From assembly GCF_004769555.1 (NCBI RefSeq), contig NZ_RQFY01000004.1, positions 1,302,001-1,366,000 on the forward strand: a stretch of DNA of 64,000 nt. Direction: 5' to 3'. Under the pieces are notes generated by a model, which ran no database searches, was not told where the DNA came from, and saw only the letters and a program-made list of their open reading frames with translations. The translations under genes were made by a program, and so were the position numbers. The stretch is from Leptospira koniambonensis (GTDB taxonomy: Bacteria > Spirochaetota > Leptospiria > Leptospirales > Leptospiraceae). This document shows, piece after piece, positions 1-7,514 of this stretch (position 1 is its first letter; every line of letters begins with the position of its first letter).

Positions 1-308
1 TGACATACGATCTTGCAGGAGTTTGATCCCTTGCAATATGTATTCAAGCCTGTAGTGACATTGGTCTGCGCTCTTGCCGATCCATAAGTTCTTGGGTCAG
101 TAGTTCCGTCGTATCCAACGAAAATTTTAGCGCCGGACACAGAGTTCGGTGCGCTTCCCCAATAATTATTCACGTCAGTAGTTCCCACTCCGTTGTGGTT
201 GCTGCCAGACTTTCCGTGAATGAAAACCGTATAGGTTTGCGCAGAAAGCGAGCCAACAAATAACGATGCGAAAACACATCCCAATACCATACTTTTCCAA
301 TTTTTCAT
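1..308 (-). CDS. secreted alpha/beta-hydrolase (lipase-like), C-terminal part outside window
   Basis: The reading frame starts at an ATG at 306-308 and stays open to the window edge, giving 102 visible residues. The N-terminus (MKNWKSMVLGCVFASL, then a cut after SLSA) is a signal peptide. It is followed by TYTVFIHGKSGSN, the strand plus HG oxyanion-hole motif of lipases. The last visible residues are KIVC plus a codon beginning CA, which fits the VCHSMG type of nucleophile elbow, so the catalytic Ser should lie just outside. I infer an exported esterase or lipase. The enzyme class is likely from these two motifs; the substrate cannot be told. Confidence 0.7.
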   Translation of the reverse strand, partial: MKNWKSMVLGCVFASLFVGSLSAQTYTVFIHGKSGSNHNGVGTTDVNNYWGSAPNSVSGAKIFVGYDGTTDPRTYGSARAQTNVTTGLNTYCKGSNSCKIVC

Positions 309-727
309 CTTCTCTATTCTCCGATCTTTCGGGAAAACCAAAACCTTAGCTTTTGATTTTCCCGGTCTACAAGTATGGGGTAAGTGGTCTCTTACGTCAA
401 GTGATTGGACTTTTTTTAACATAACAGGTAGAATGTAAAAAATTACATAAATCAAAAATCATATTATGAAATTATGATGTATAACAATCGCTACAATAGC
501 ATGCAGTGTTAGTTACAATTTATTTCCAAACATTTATTACAAGAGTTTGTAAGTGAAAAATAAGAAGATTGGCAAACCAAACAAAAGGACCTAAAAGAAT
601 TCGTTCTAATAAAATTAGTCCAAAAGGGTTAGCAAATTCTTCCTTTAAAGATTCTTAAAATAAAGGTTGAGAAAGGCCTCGCATTTCATATATAGGTGAG
701 CCTGTACTGGGCACTGAAAAATTAGAG
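309..727. other. AT-rich intergenic stretch between divergent genes
   Basis: I see no gene here. The stretch separates the minus-strand hydrolase from the plus-strand gene at 728 and must hold both promoters. It is very AT-rich, with several A and T runs. A candidate promoter for the plus-strand gene is listed separately. Confidence 0.6.
667..694 (+). promoter_or_regulatory. candidate sigma70-type promoter for the gene at 728
   Basis: TTGAGA at 667-672 and TATATA at 689-694 are separated by 16 bp, near the consensus -35/-10 arrangement. The predicted transcript would start about 25-30 bases before the ATG. This rests on motif matching only. Confidence 0.45.
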
Positions 728-1936
728 ATGAGTCAAAAAAAAATTTTTATCTACCTTGGCCTTGCGATTGCAGCCGCCTTGGTTTTCTATCTATTAAGGG
801 ATGAAGCAGAAGAGAACGGTTGGTTCTTATCGGAAGAAGAGAAAAAAGCAAAAGCAGAATGGATGGCGAAAGGAAGTCCTCCTGGTGGTGGTTCCGCATC
901 GGACAATCCCGACTTTTTAGAAAGTTTGGATGAGTCCCTCCCTCCCGAGAAAATTTTAAAAGATTATTTAGAATGGTCTGAGTATCCACCTAACTCAAGA
1001 CCTTTGACAAAGTATAATGAAGATCTAACAAATCCATATTTTATCCAACTTTCCCCGATTCCGATGGTGGATAAGCCTGATGACAAAAAGCCAAATGGTT
1101 ATTCCTGCAAATTACAACCTTTACAATGGGCTGCAATTGGCGTGAAGGAACCTATTCATATCACCTTAGAATGTTTTAATACGAGCAATTTTGAAAAAGT
1201 TCCATTAAATATCCGTAACGTAAAACTTTGGAAAGAATTCGACGGCAACAAGTTTGTGGCCCTCCCTCCCGACGGAAACGATAAGGGGATAGATGGAGAT
1301 GCTTACGCTAAGGATAATGTTTTCACCTTCGAATGGAGACCCACCTACAAGGATTGGGGAGACATGTTCATGGAAGTGGAATTTGAATACGCAAAGGAGA
1401 AGAAGCAGGGTAAAGTCCTGTCCTCCTTCTTCTCTTCTCCTTACCAACCTGCAGAATGGAGCGGATACTTTTTGGATATTCCAAGAGACGGCTCTTTGAG
1501 CATAAAGGGAGGAGTAAACGTATTCAAGGCTGGAACCTATCATTTAGAAGCCAATCTTGTGAACGCAGGAAATGGGGATCCGATTGCATGGGCGAGCTTT
1601 GACGGCAAATTAAACGCTGGGAGACAAGAGGTCGAGTTTCTGTTTTTCGGCAAATTGATCCGAGAAAGTGGATACGAGGGCCCTTATGCTTTAACCCAAT
1701 TGAGAGGTCATCGGGTAAATCTTGCAGTTGATCCGGATTGGTTCGGGCAGGGAGAAGAAGGAATGAGAAGGATCCTTGCTGCGAAAACAACTGAGCCTGA
1801 TAAAGAATTGGTCGGTCCTTATAAAGAAAACAACTACACTACCAAGGAATATAATCTGAATACTTTCTCCTTAAAAGCTTACGAGTCTCCGGAGAAGGAC
1901 CAAAAAGTTAAACAATTGCAAGATCTTGCACGTTAG
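728..1936 (+). CDS. membrane-anchored hypothetical protein
   Basis: 402 aa. Residues 6-23 (IFIYLGLAIAAALVFYLL) form one N-terminal membrane segment preceded by lysines. An acidic, lysine-rich linker follows (about residues 25-50), then a soluble domain of about 340 residues rich in aromatics, so the bulk is probably periplasmic with an inner-membrane anchor. I recognise no enzyme motif. It looks like a lineage-restricted conserved protein. The gene ends only 12 bases before the reductase at 1949 and may be co-transcribed with it. The ribosome-binding site before ATG 728 is weak. Confidence 0.75.
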   Translation: MSQKKIFIYLGLAIAAALVFYLLRDEAEENGWFLSEEEKKAKAEWMAKGSPPGGGSASDNPDFLESLDESLPPEKILKDYLEWSEYPPNSRPLTKYNEDLTNPYFIQLSPIPMVDKPDDKKPNGYSCKLQPLQWAAIGVKEPIHITLECFNTSNFEKVPLNIRNVKLWKEFDGNKFVALPPDGNDKGIDGDAYAKDNVFTFEWRPTYKDWGDMFMEVEFEYAKEKKQGKVLSSFFSSPYQPAEWSGYFLDIPRDGSLSIKGGVNVFKAGTYHLEANLVNAGNGDPIAWASFDGKLNAGRQEVEFLFFGKLIRESGYEGPYALTQLRGHRVNLAVDPDWFGQGEEGMRRILAAKTTEPDKELVGPYKENNYTTKEYNLNTFSLKAYESPEKDQKVKQLQDLAR

Positions 1937-1948
1937 AGGTAGAACTAT

Positions 1949-2518
1949 ATGAGAAAAATAATTTCATTTATGCATATATCGCTTGATGGCTTTGTAGCAG
2001 GGCCAAACGGAGAAATGGATTGGATTAAAGTTGATGAAGAAATTTTTGATTATGTAGGCATTAGAATAGGCAAAGGCGATACAGCATTGTATGGAAGAGT
2101 AACTTATGAGATGATGGAAGGTTATTGGCCTACTGCAGGAGACGAGCCTACAGCGAGCAAGCATGACATTGAACACTCAAAATGGTATAAAAAAGTTCAC
2201 AAAGTTGTTATATCAAAAACAATGAAAGGAGTGAGTTCGACTAATGCAGAAATTATCAGCGATAACCTTTCGGACAAAATTAATGAAATAAAACAACAGT
2301 CAGGTGAAGACATCTTGCTTTTTGGTAGTCCAAGAGCGACACATTCACTGATCCAACTGAATTTAATTGATGGTTATTGGCTATTTGTTAATCCAATTAT
2401 TCTTGGGCGAGGAATACCACTGTTTGAAGACATCAAAGATAAAATAAAACTGAAATTACTGACTACTCGACAATTTACATGTGGGGTAACTGAACTAAAT
2501 TACATAGTGGATAAATAA
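1949..2518 (+). CDS. dihydrofolate reductase family protein (RibD C-terminal domain)
   Basis: 189 aa, the usual size for stand-alone RibD_C/DHFR-like proteins of the YyaP/YwjB type. Visible motifs are SLDGFVAGPNGEMDW (11-25), GRVTYEMM (about 49-56), LFGSPRATHSLIQ (about 123-135) and NPIILGRGIPLF near the C-terminus, which make up the NADPH-binding fold. The family reduces pterin- or riboflavin-type substrates, but most small members have no known substrate. A GAGGT ribosome-binding site lies 8 bases before ATG 1949, supporting the start. It opens a cluster of small ArsR, SRPBCC, VOC and GFA genes that commonly travel together in environmental bacteria. Confidence 0.85.
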   Translation: MRKIISFMHISLDGFVAGPNGEMDWIKVDEEIFDYVGIRIGKGDTALYGRVTYEMMEGYWPTAGDEPTASKHDIEHSKWYKKVHKVVISKTMKGVSSTNAEIISDNLSDKINEIKQQSGEDILLFGSPRATHSLIQLNLIDGYWLFVNPIILGRGIPLFEDIKDKIKLKLLTTRQFTCGVTELNYIVDK

Positions 2519-2541
2519 TAACAACAGATACAAATGGATAG

Positions 2542-2560
2542 CTGCGGTTCTCCGCCGCAG
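2542..2560 (+). terminator. small GC-rich hairpin after the reductase gene
   Basis: CTGCGG at 2542-2547 pairs with CCGCAG at 2555-2560 around a 7-base loop. It lies 24 bases after the reductase stop. There is no clear T-run after it, so it is at best a weak terminator. Confidence 0.35.
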
Positions 2561-2710
2561 AACTTCTTAACCCTCAAATCATATCCTTTCGGGCTCTCAG
2601 CCTCCAAATACCATCAAATCCAGAATCCTACTCTTTATAAGCGGCAAGGAATTTCGAATTCTTCCGAGAAAGGCCTGTTACAAGCTCGTTTTGAAAAATT
2701 ACAAAAAGGC

Positions 2711-2748
2711 TTGACATTATTTCTTTATATATCTAAATCCTTATATAA
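2711..2748 (+). promoter_or_regulatory. promoter region and AT-rich dyad upstream of the first arsR-type gene
   Basis: A perfect TTGACA lies at 2711-2716. The -10 is uncertain (TAAATC at 2734, or the TATATA run at 2742). TTATATA (2725-2731) and TATATAA (2742-2748) form an inverted repeat with a 10-base gap, a possible operator for the ArsR-type product. The element lies inside an upstream in-frame extension of the gene, which argues that the extension is not translated. Confidence 0.45.
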
Positions 2749-2758
2749 CAAACTTGCT

Positions 2759-3097
2759 ATGCAAAATCTCGACTCTACCTTTGCTGCACTTGCTGACCCA
2801 ACTCGTCGTGCGATTCTTATGCGTCTCGCGAAAGGCGATTCAACGGTCATGGAGCTTGCTAAACCCTTTAAAATGAGCCAGCCGGCAATTTCAAGGCATC
2901 TCAAAGTTTTGGAGGAAGCAGGCCTTATCTCGACCATGATCAGAGCGCAGGAACGTCCGCGTAGGCTTGAGACTGCACCTCTCAAGAAAGCCACTGATTG
3001 GATTGAGAAGTACCGCCAGATGTGGGAGAAGAACTATCAATCACTTGATGGGCTACTTGAAGAATTGAAGACGATGCAAACAACAGGAGATGAATAA
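2759..3097 (+). CDS. ArsR-family winged-helix transcriptional regulator
   Basis: 112 aa from ATG 2759. The N-terminus (FAALADPTRRAILMRLAKGD) and the recognition region (MSQPAISRHLKVLEEAGLI) are the classic ArsR/SmtB HTH. No metal-binding ELCVC motif is present, so it belongs to the group that pairs with AHSA1/SRPBCC proteins and not to the metal sensors. An in-frame extension back to 2534 exists but lacks the family pattern and would contain the TTGACA promoter box, so I chose 2759. The stop at 3095-3097 is followed directly by the SRPBCC start at 3099, so the two genes form an operon. By family behaviour it should repress its own operon. Confidence 0.85.
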   Translation: MQNLDSTFAALADPTRRAILMRLAKGDSTVMELAKPFKMSQPAISRHLKVLEEAGLISTMIRAQERPRRLETAPLKKATDWIEKYRQMWEKNYQSLDGLLEELKTMQTTGDE

Positions 3098-3098
3098 T

Positions 3099-3611
3099 AT
3101 GAAAGCAGATTTAAAAGAATTGAAGGTAGAGCTTAGAGGTGAGACAGAAATTGTTGGCACACGTTACTTCGCGGCACCACGTAAATTGGTATTCGATTGT
3201 TTCACTAAACCAGAGTTAGTGCTTCGTTGGCTTACCGGTCCTGAAGGCTGGAAACTTGTGACTTGTGAAAACGATCTTAAGGTTGGTGGTAAATACCTGT
3301 ATGTATTTGCGGATGCAAACGGAACTAAAATGGGTATTTATGGAAAATTTACAGAGGTAATTATATCCGAGAAGTTTGCAAATAATGAGAATTATGCGAC
3401 TGACATGGCTACGTTTGATCCGGATGGCCCGGAAAATCCGGATGCAACCGTTGAGTCGCGTACTTTCACAACGGAAGGGGATCTAACTCTTATGACTCAC
3501 GTGATCAAATATGCTTCTGCAGAAATACGCGAGATGGAAAGAGGAGCAATGGATGGTTGGGGACCATTATGTGAATCGCTTGATAAACTATTGGCAGAGC
3601 TTGCGGGATAA
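3099..3611 (+). CDS. SRPBCC (AHSA1-like) domain protein
   Basis: About 170 aa. FAAPRKLVFDCFTKPELVLRWL and the closing GWGPLCESLDKLLAEL are hallmarks of the AHSA1 subfamily of START-like (Bet v1) folds, which bind hydrophobic ligands in a deep cavity. AGGAG at 3085-3089 lies 9 bases before ATG 3099 but touches ATG 3090, so 3099 is the better start. It is the partner of the upstream ArsR gene, and such ArsR-AHSA1 pairs are very common. The biochemical role of most members is unknown; a ligand-binding or stress role is inference. Confidence 0.85.
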   Translation: MKADLKELKVELRGETEIVGTRYFAAPRKLVFDCFTKPELVLRWLTGPEGWKLVTCENDLKVGGKYLYVFADANGTKMGIYGKFTEVIISEKFANNENYATDMATFDPDGPENPDATVESRTFTTEGDLTLMTHVIKYASAEIREMERGAMDGWGPLCESLDKLLAELAG

Positions 3612-3651
3612 ATCTAAACGTTTAAGCAAAGATATATTCTAATTGGTAGTT

Positions 3652-3676
3652 GTATGGGCGTATGTTCGCCCATGCA
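3652..3676. repeat. palindromic dispersed repeat, copy 1
   Basis: ATGGGCG (3654-3660) pairs with CGCCCAT (3667-3673) around a 6-base loop. The 25-base element at 3652-3676 matches the reverse complement of 13101-13125 at 23 of 25 positions. It lies between the convergent SRPBCC and DUF2200 genes. Confidence 0.6.
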
Positions 3677-3680
3677 GCAC

Positions 3681-3703
3681 AAAAGGATCTCTAAACAGAT
3701 CCT
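3681..3703 (-). terminator. terminator of the DUF2200 gene
   Basis: On the minus strand AGGATCT and AGATCCT form a 7-bp stem with a 6-base loop, followed by TTTT. The hairpin overlaps the last codons of the DUF2200 gene. Confidence 0.5.
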
Positions 3704-4047
3704 CGCAATATTTTTTCCATGGCCTTTCCTTTGGCCAATTCATCTATTAACTTATCTAGATAACGGATCTTCTGCATAAGTTTATCTTCTATATCTTCTA
3801 CACGAATGCCGCAGACCACTCCTTTGATCAGTGAGACATTATCGTTGAGATGAGGCGCCTGATCAAAAAATTCTTTGAAATTCACTTCATTCTTAAGTTG
3901 TTTTTGAAAACTTTTAGAATCATATCCAGTGAGCCAATAAATGATTTTATCTACTTCTGCTTTTGTTCGTCCTTTTCTTTCTGCCTTTTGGATGTATAAA
4001 GGATAAACTTTTGAAAAAGACATAGCAAAAACTTTCGAATTTTCCAT
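3691..4047 (-). CDS. DUF2200 family protein
   Basis: 118 aa, the normal family length. [23 protein letters not shown] at the N-terminus, the motif IIYWLTGYD (about 35-43) and [33 protein letters not shown] near the C-terminus match DUF2200, a small helical family of unknown function found widely in bacteria. The family often sits next to VOC, ArsR and SRPBCC genes, as here, but no activity has been assigned to it that I know of. No signal peptide or membrane segment. Confidence 0.8.
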   Translation of the reverse strand: MENSKVFAMSFSKVYPLYIQKAERKGRTKAEVDKIIYWLTGYDSKSFQKQLKNEVNFKEFFDQAPHLNDNVSLIKGVVCGIRVEDIEDKLMQKIRYLDKLIDELAKGKAMEKILRGSV

Positions 4048-4098
4048 TTGATCTTATTACCTTATTTATTACTCGGCACTCGTTTCATTACTAAGACT

Positions 4099-4539
4099 TT
4101 ATTTAAGTTCTTCAGCTAGTGCGACGATGAATCCTTCGGGAGTTCGCAAATAACATAGAAGATAAGTATCTTCATACTGTTCCAATTTACCTACGAGTGT
4201 AACTCCATGTTTTTCAAGTCGAGCGACAGTATCTTTGATATCTGTAACTGCAAACATCACGCGAAGATAACCTGTAGTGTTGGACGGAGCGTTTTTTGGT
4301 TCCCTGCTTATCGCTTTCGGTCTGATAAATTTAGATAGTTCTAATCTGCTATGCCCATCAGGTGTTTTCATCATTGCCATATCGACTTGCATTCCTTCAA
4401 GTCCTACAACATGGTCCGCCCAGGATCCTTCGACTCTCATTTGTCCTTCGAGCTCTAAACCAATTTCGGTGAATAGAGCAATCGTAGCCTCAAGATCTTC
4501 GACAACAATACCAACATTGTCCATTCGTTTCACTGCCAT
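4099..4539 (-). CDS. VOC-family (glyoxalase/bleomycin-resistance fold) protein
   Basis: 146 aa. KRMDNVGIVVEDLEATIALFTEIGLEL at the N-terminus and FAVTDIKDTVARLEKHGVTLVG followed by YLRTPEGFIVALAEEL are the two beta-alpha-beta-beta-beta halves of a VOC protein. Members are metal-dependent lyases, dioxygenases or binding proteins; the substrate cannot be inferred. The gene diverges from the arsR gene at 4688, and the shared 148-bp gap holds a strong palindrome, so both directions may be controlled by that regulator. Confidence 0.85.
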   Translation of the reverse strand: MAVKRMDNVGIVVEDLEATIALFTEIGLELEGQMRVEGSWADHVVGLEGMQVDMAMMKTPDGHSRLELSKFIRPKAISREPKNAPSNTTGYLRVMFAVTDIKDTVARLEKHGVTLVGKLEQYEDTYLLCYLRTPEGFIVALAEELK

Positions 4540-4638
4540 TTTCTCTAATCCTCCATTTGGCTAGTATAGGCCCCATATTTGCCTGGTTGGTCGATCCATT
4601 TATGGGCCTATTTGTTGGTAATTTTTTAGGAATTCTAG

Positions 4639-4668
4639 TTGACATGCAGGTTTTTACCTGCATATTAT
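4639..4668 (+). promoter_or_regulatory. promoter with ArsR-type operator palindrome
   Basis: TTGACA (4639-4644) and TATTAT (4663-4668) are separated by 18 bp. ATGCAGGT (4644-4651) and ACCTGCAT (4656-4663) form a perfect 8-bp inverted repeat with a TTTT centre, filling the spacer almost exactly. A dimer bound there would block RNA polymerase. The next gene is an ArsR regulator, so autoregulation is the natural reading. Confidence 0.7.
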
Positions 4669-4687
4669 TTTCTTACAAACGCAACGA

Positions 4688-5011
4688 ATGGACGCTGATA
4701 ATGTTTTCAAGGCGCTGGGAGATCCAACACGAAGAAAGTTGTTGGATCTTCTATATGAGAAGAATGGCCAAACTTTGGGCCAACTTTGCGAGCATCTGGA
4801 CATGACTCGTCAATCGGCTACACAACATATCGGGATACTTGAGGCAGCAAATCTGATAAGCACGGTTTGGCGCGGTCGGGAGAAGTTACATTTCATCAAT
4901 CCTGTGCCGTTGCATGAAGTGTATGAACGTTGGGTACGAAAATTCGAACACCAGCGTCTTAGCCTACTGCATGACCTGAAGAAGGAACTCGAAGGAGAGA
5001 ATAATGAGTAA
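4688..5011 (+). CDS. ArsR-family winged-helix transcriptional regulator
   Basis: 107 aa. MDADNVFKALGDPTRRKLLDLL and MTRQSATQHIGILEAANLIST give the ArsR HTH; the C-terminal WRGREKLHFINPVPLHEVYERW is typical of the subgroup paired with AHSA1 proteins. No metal-ligand motif is visible. Its 3' end overlaps the SRPBCC start by 8 bases, and that gene overlaps the GFA-type gene by 4, so the three are tightly coupled. The promoter contains a perfect palindrome between -35 and -10 that is the likely binding site of its own product (inference). Confidence 0.88.
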   Translation: MDADNVFKALGDPTRRKLLDLLYEKNGQTLGQLCEHLDMTRQSATQHIGILEAANLISTVWRGREKLHFINPVPLHEVYERWVRKFEHQRLSLLHDLKKELEGENNE

Positions 5012-5483
5012 AGAGAAAACAAGCTTTGTCTACGTGACTTATATCCGCTCGACGCCAGAGAAGGTGTTTGAGGCAATCATGAAGCCTGAGATCACACGAC
5101 TCTACTGGGGACACGAAAATATTTCCGATTGGAAGCCCGGCGCAACCTGGGAACATGTGCGCTTCAATGATCGTACAGTCAATATTGTAGGTAAGGTGGT
5201 CGAGGTAGTACCTCCCACACGATTGGTTATCTCTTGGGCGAGTCCTGCACAAGCAGATGATCCTGAAAGTTATAGCCGAGTGACATTTACTATAGAAGCT
5301 TATGATGATATGGTGAAGCTAACAGTTCTTCATGATGAACTCGAAGCAGGTAGTGGAATGGCTAAGGGAATCCAACAAGGTTGGCCGATCGTTCTTTCTA
5401 GTCTTAAGTCCTTGTTGGAAACAGGGAAGGGTATTGATGTTTTTGCGAAGCCTAAGTCTGCTTCCAATGGGAGTCTCTCATGA
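5004..5483 (+). CDS. SRPBCC (AHSA1-like) domain protein
   Basis: 159 aa. VYVTYIRSTPEKVFEAIMKPEITRLYWGH is the typical start of an AHSA1/SRPBCC domain, and GIQQGWPIVLSSLKSLLETG is its C-terminal helix. It is a second, distinct SRPBCC protein next to a second ArsR gene. The operon order is ArsR, SRPBCC, GFA-type protein with overlapping ends, indicating translational coupling. Ligand unknown. No signal peptide, so it is cytoplasmic. Confidence 0.87.
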   Translation: MSKEKTSFVYVTYIRSTPEKVFEAIMKPEITRLYWGHENISDWKPGATWEHVRFNDRTVNIVGKVVEVVPPTRLVISWASPAQADDPESYSRVTFTIEAYDDMVKLTVLHDELEAGSGMAKGIQQGWPIVLSSLKSLLETGKGIDVFAKPKSASNGSLS

Positions 5484-5896
5484 ACCAAACATTTACTGGC
5501 GGATGTGCTTGTGGCAAAATCCGCTATTCAACCAATCATGCTCCTATCTTTCAAAACCATTGTCAGTGTCGGGACTGCCAGCTTAGGAGCGGCACAGGAC
5601 ATGGTTCTTACTTAACTTTTCCTGCGCGGCATGAGATGACAATCACTGGTGAGGCTACTCATTGGGAAGTTGCTGGTGATAGTGGCAATATGAAAATCCA
5701 CTCCTTCTGTCCAACATGCGGGACTCCTGTTTATTTACGCTTTGCAGCAATGCCCGAACTGATCGCAGTCCATGCGGGAAGTTTAGATGAGCCGAGTCGA
5801 TTTGTACCTCATGTGCTTACTTATAAAATTCGAGGATTAGCTTGGGATGCAATTGATCCTGGGTTGAAGGCGTTTGAGAAGATGCCGATTGGTTGA
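5480..5896 (+). CDS. GFA/CENP-V domain protein, zinc-binding
   Basis: 138 aa, full length for the Gfa-like family. Zinc ligands are visible as C9, C11, C28, C30, C33, C77 and C80, in GGCACGKIRY, HCQCRDCQ and SFCPTCGTPVY. The family was named for a glutathione-dependent formaldehyde-activating enzyme, but that activity is not general; most small members are of unknown function. The ATG overlaps the TGA of the preceding gene (ATGA), so translation is coupled. It is the last gene of the ArsR operon. Confidence 0.85.
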   Translation: MNQTFTGGCACGKIRYSTNHAPIFQNHCQCRDCQLRSGTGHGSYLTFPARHEMTITGEATHWEVAGDSGNMKIHSFCPTCGTPVYLRFAAMPELIAVHAGSLDEPSRFVPHVLTYKIRGLAWDAIDPGLKAFEKMPIG

Positions 5897-5966
5897 GGGG
5901 CAGCGGTGAGGCGAAAGTTATACGCAGTACGGCGAGCATTACTGAGTGAATACTGATTAACCGCTT

Positions 5967-6368
5967 TCAGCGATTTCTATAAACTAAGCTAGTTAAAACA
6001 CCTGCAACACATGAATGAATTGTGCCTAATAACCCCTGAATGAGAATCCATTTTTCAGTACTTGGTATTGCAAAGCGACCCGGCAAATCAAATGCAACAA
6101 ATGGAACTATGATAAGAGCAGTAAGAAGTCCGTATTTTAGTCCTTTAAGTATCCATGAACCAGCAAAATTTGTAATTGGAAAAAGGGCAGCGAAGCCAAA
6201 CCCACTCAGTAAAGTAGAACCCATACTCAAATAAAAAATCGGTTCTGTCCTGAATACTGGGATATTGTTAAAATAATCTGAAGCAATTACAGCAGCGAGA
6301 ATTCCCTGTATTAGAAAACTCGAAATAAAATAGGCGAACGCCCCCAATAGAATTTTTACAGGCTGCAT
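5967..6368 (-). CDS. small four-helix membrane protein
   Basis: 133 aa with four hydrophobic segments at about residues 5-28, 46-66, 73-92 and 107-128. I recognise no family. It lies on the minus strand directly beyond the attC-like site at 6444-6517, in the same direction as the cassette genes, so it may be the last cassette. The evidence for that is thin: only a half box (GTTATACGC at 5917-5925) is seen on its 3' side, 41 bases from the stop. If it is not a cassette, it marks the array boundary. Confidence 0.65.
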   Translation of the reverse strand: MQPVKILLGAFAYFISSFLIQGILAAVIASDYFNNIPVFRTEPIFYLSMGSTLLSGFGFAALFPITNFAGSWILKGLKYGLLTALIIVPFVAFDLPGRFAIPSTEKWILIQGLLGTIHSCVAGVLTSLVYRNR

Positions 6369-6443
6369 TTTAAATCTCCACCTTATGAATTACATAGAAT
6401 TAGATGAATAATGATAAAGAGTCAAGTCCTTCGCAGCCGCATT

Positions 6444-6517
6444 GCGAATAACGACCAAGGTGTTCCGACGTTTGCGAAGCGAGCATAGCGATCTTCAAAG
6501 CACCGATAGTTAGGCGC
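6444..6517 (-). repeat. attC-like site A, downstream of the ADP-ribosylglycohydrolase gene
   Basis: GCGAATAAC (6444-6452) and GTTAGGCGC (6509-6517) are outer inverted boxes matching at 7 of 9 positions. Inside them AAGGTGTTCC and GAAGCACC-like segments can pair with a bulge, as the L boxes of attC sites do. GTTAGGC fits the integron R-box consensus GTTRRRY. Total length 74 bp, in the normal attC range. Its left 25 bases are identical to those of the site at 8894. Confidence 0.65.
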
Positions 6518-6530
6518 TATTTTAAATTGT

Positions 6531-7439
6531 TTAGTTATTTTTTAAAACCAGTTGATTAGCGATTTCCTCGATTTCTGATCTCATTGTTAACTTTTCCAAC
6601 CAAGAAATCGGTATACTACTTTTGGAATAGTATGCTCCGGCCAACTGACCACAGATAGCCCCTGTTGTGTCCGCATCTCCCCCAAAATTTACGGTCATTA
6701 AAATTGCGTCTTTAAATGAACTAGTATGATAAAAACTCCACAAGGCAGTTTCTAAAGAATGCACTACATATCCAGAGGGATTGATATCTTGTTCAGACTT
6801 CATTGCGAATGAGCCTTTAGAAATTGATTGAATCTTCGGTGTCGCTGGAGAATATATTGTTTGCTGAAAGATTTCATTTTTATTTAATCCCTTTATAGCT
6901 AAACCAATATAAACTGATAAAAGCTTGCAAGCATCAATGCACTCATCGGCGGCATGTGTGGTTCGTGAACTTTCTCCTGCAAAATAGCTGATTCGATCGA
7001 AGTCGGGGAAAAAATATAAAGGAATTGGGCATATTCTCATTAAGGAACCATTCCCTGCAGTATTAACGTCATCAGAACCGGAATATGGATCTTTCGTTTT
7101 TAAATATGATCCTAAAGCATTAGCAGTCGTTGATCCAATATCGAAACATTCGCCAGTGCTACTTAAATAACCATATTCCATCCAGTTGCAGTATCTATTC
7201 ATTTGATCTACAGGATTAAATCCATTGCAGTGAATCAGGCTTTTAGCCAAGCATAGAGCCATTGAAGTATCATCAGTCCATTGTCCTGGTTTTAAATTGA
7301 AAATTCCTCCACCAAGCATATCTGTTACTAATGGAAATGAACCCTTATGCAAAAATTCTACGGACGCTCCAATTGCATCTCCACATGCTAGCCCTAATAA
7401 GCTGCCGGAAAAACGATCTATATCTGTTTGATTTTTCAA
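6531..7439 (-). CDS. ADP-ribosylglycohydrolase (DraG/ARH-type) family protein
   Basis: 302 aa, a complete domain. GLACGDAIGASVEF (16-29), GQWTDDTSMAL (52-62) and GGDADTTGA (253-261) supply the acidic residues that bind two Mg2+ ions in DraG/ARH enzymes; N130-R135 and the TTHAAD segment (160-165) complete the family pattern. The enzymes remove ADP-ribose from arginine, other residues or nucleic acid. No ADP-ribosyltransferase partner is next to it, so its target is unknown; a role as antidote or in defence is inference. It ends 13 bases from an attC-like palindrome and begins 32 bases from another, as a gene cassette would. Confidence 0.87.
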   Translation of the reverse strand: MKNQTDIDRFSGSLLGLACGDAIGASVEFLHKGSFPLVTDMLGGGIFNLKPGQWTDDTSMALCLAKSLIHCNGFNPVDQMNRYCNWMEYGYLSSTGECFDIGSTTANALGSYLKTKDPYSGSDDVNTAGNGSLMRICPIPLYFFPDFDRISYFAGESSRTTHAADECIDACKLLSVYIGLAIKGLNKNEIFQQTIYSPATPKIQSISKGSFAMKSEQDINPSGYVVHSLETALWSFYHTSSFKDAILMTVNFGGDADTTGAICGQLAGAYYSKSSIPISWLEKLTMRSEIEEIANQLVLKNN

Positions 7440-7471
7440 AATTTTAACTACTGATTATTGATTTGAAATGT

Positions 7472-7512
7472 CGCCTAACGATCCGCGAGCGGAGGCGCCG
7501 ACAGTTAGACGC
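7472..7512 (-). repeat. short attC-like site B, downstream of the ApeA/HEPN-like gene
   Basis: TCGCCTAAC (7471-7479) and GTTAGACGC (7504-7512) are inverted boxes that match at 7 of 9; both CCTAAC and GTTAGAC fit integron R-box consensus. The inside holds TCCGC-GA-GCGGA. At about 41 bp it is shorter than usual attC sites (about 57 bp and up), so it may be a shortened site. The right end GCCGACAGTTA is nearly the same as in site C. Confidence 0.5.
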
Positions 7513-7514
7513 TT

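Noticed and set aside
2534..2758. N-terminal extension of the first ArsR gene
   Set aside because: It contains the GC-rich hairpin and a TTGACA box and has no family similarity; the ArsR domain begins at 2759.
4557..4805. 82-codon plus-strand frame overlapping the second ArsR start
   Set aside because: It crosses the promoter palindrome and is out of frame with the ArsR gene, which has clear homology.
5890..5966. Full attC site between the GFA and membrane-protein genes
   Set aside because: Only one GTTA box fits; the TAAC nearby is in the wrong order, and CAGTA/TACTG pairing is weak.
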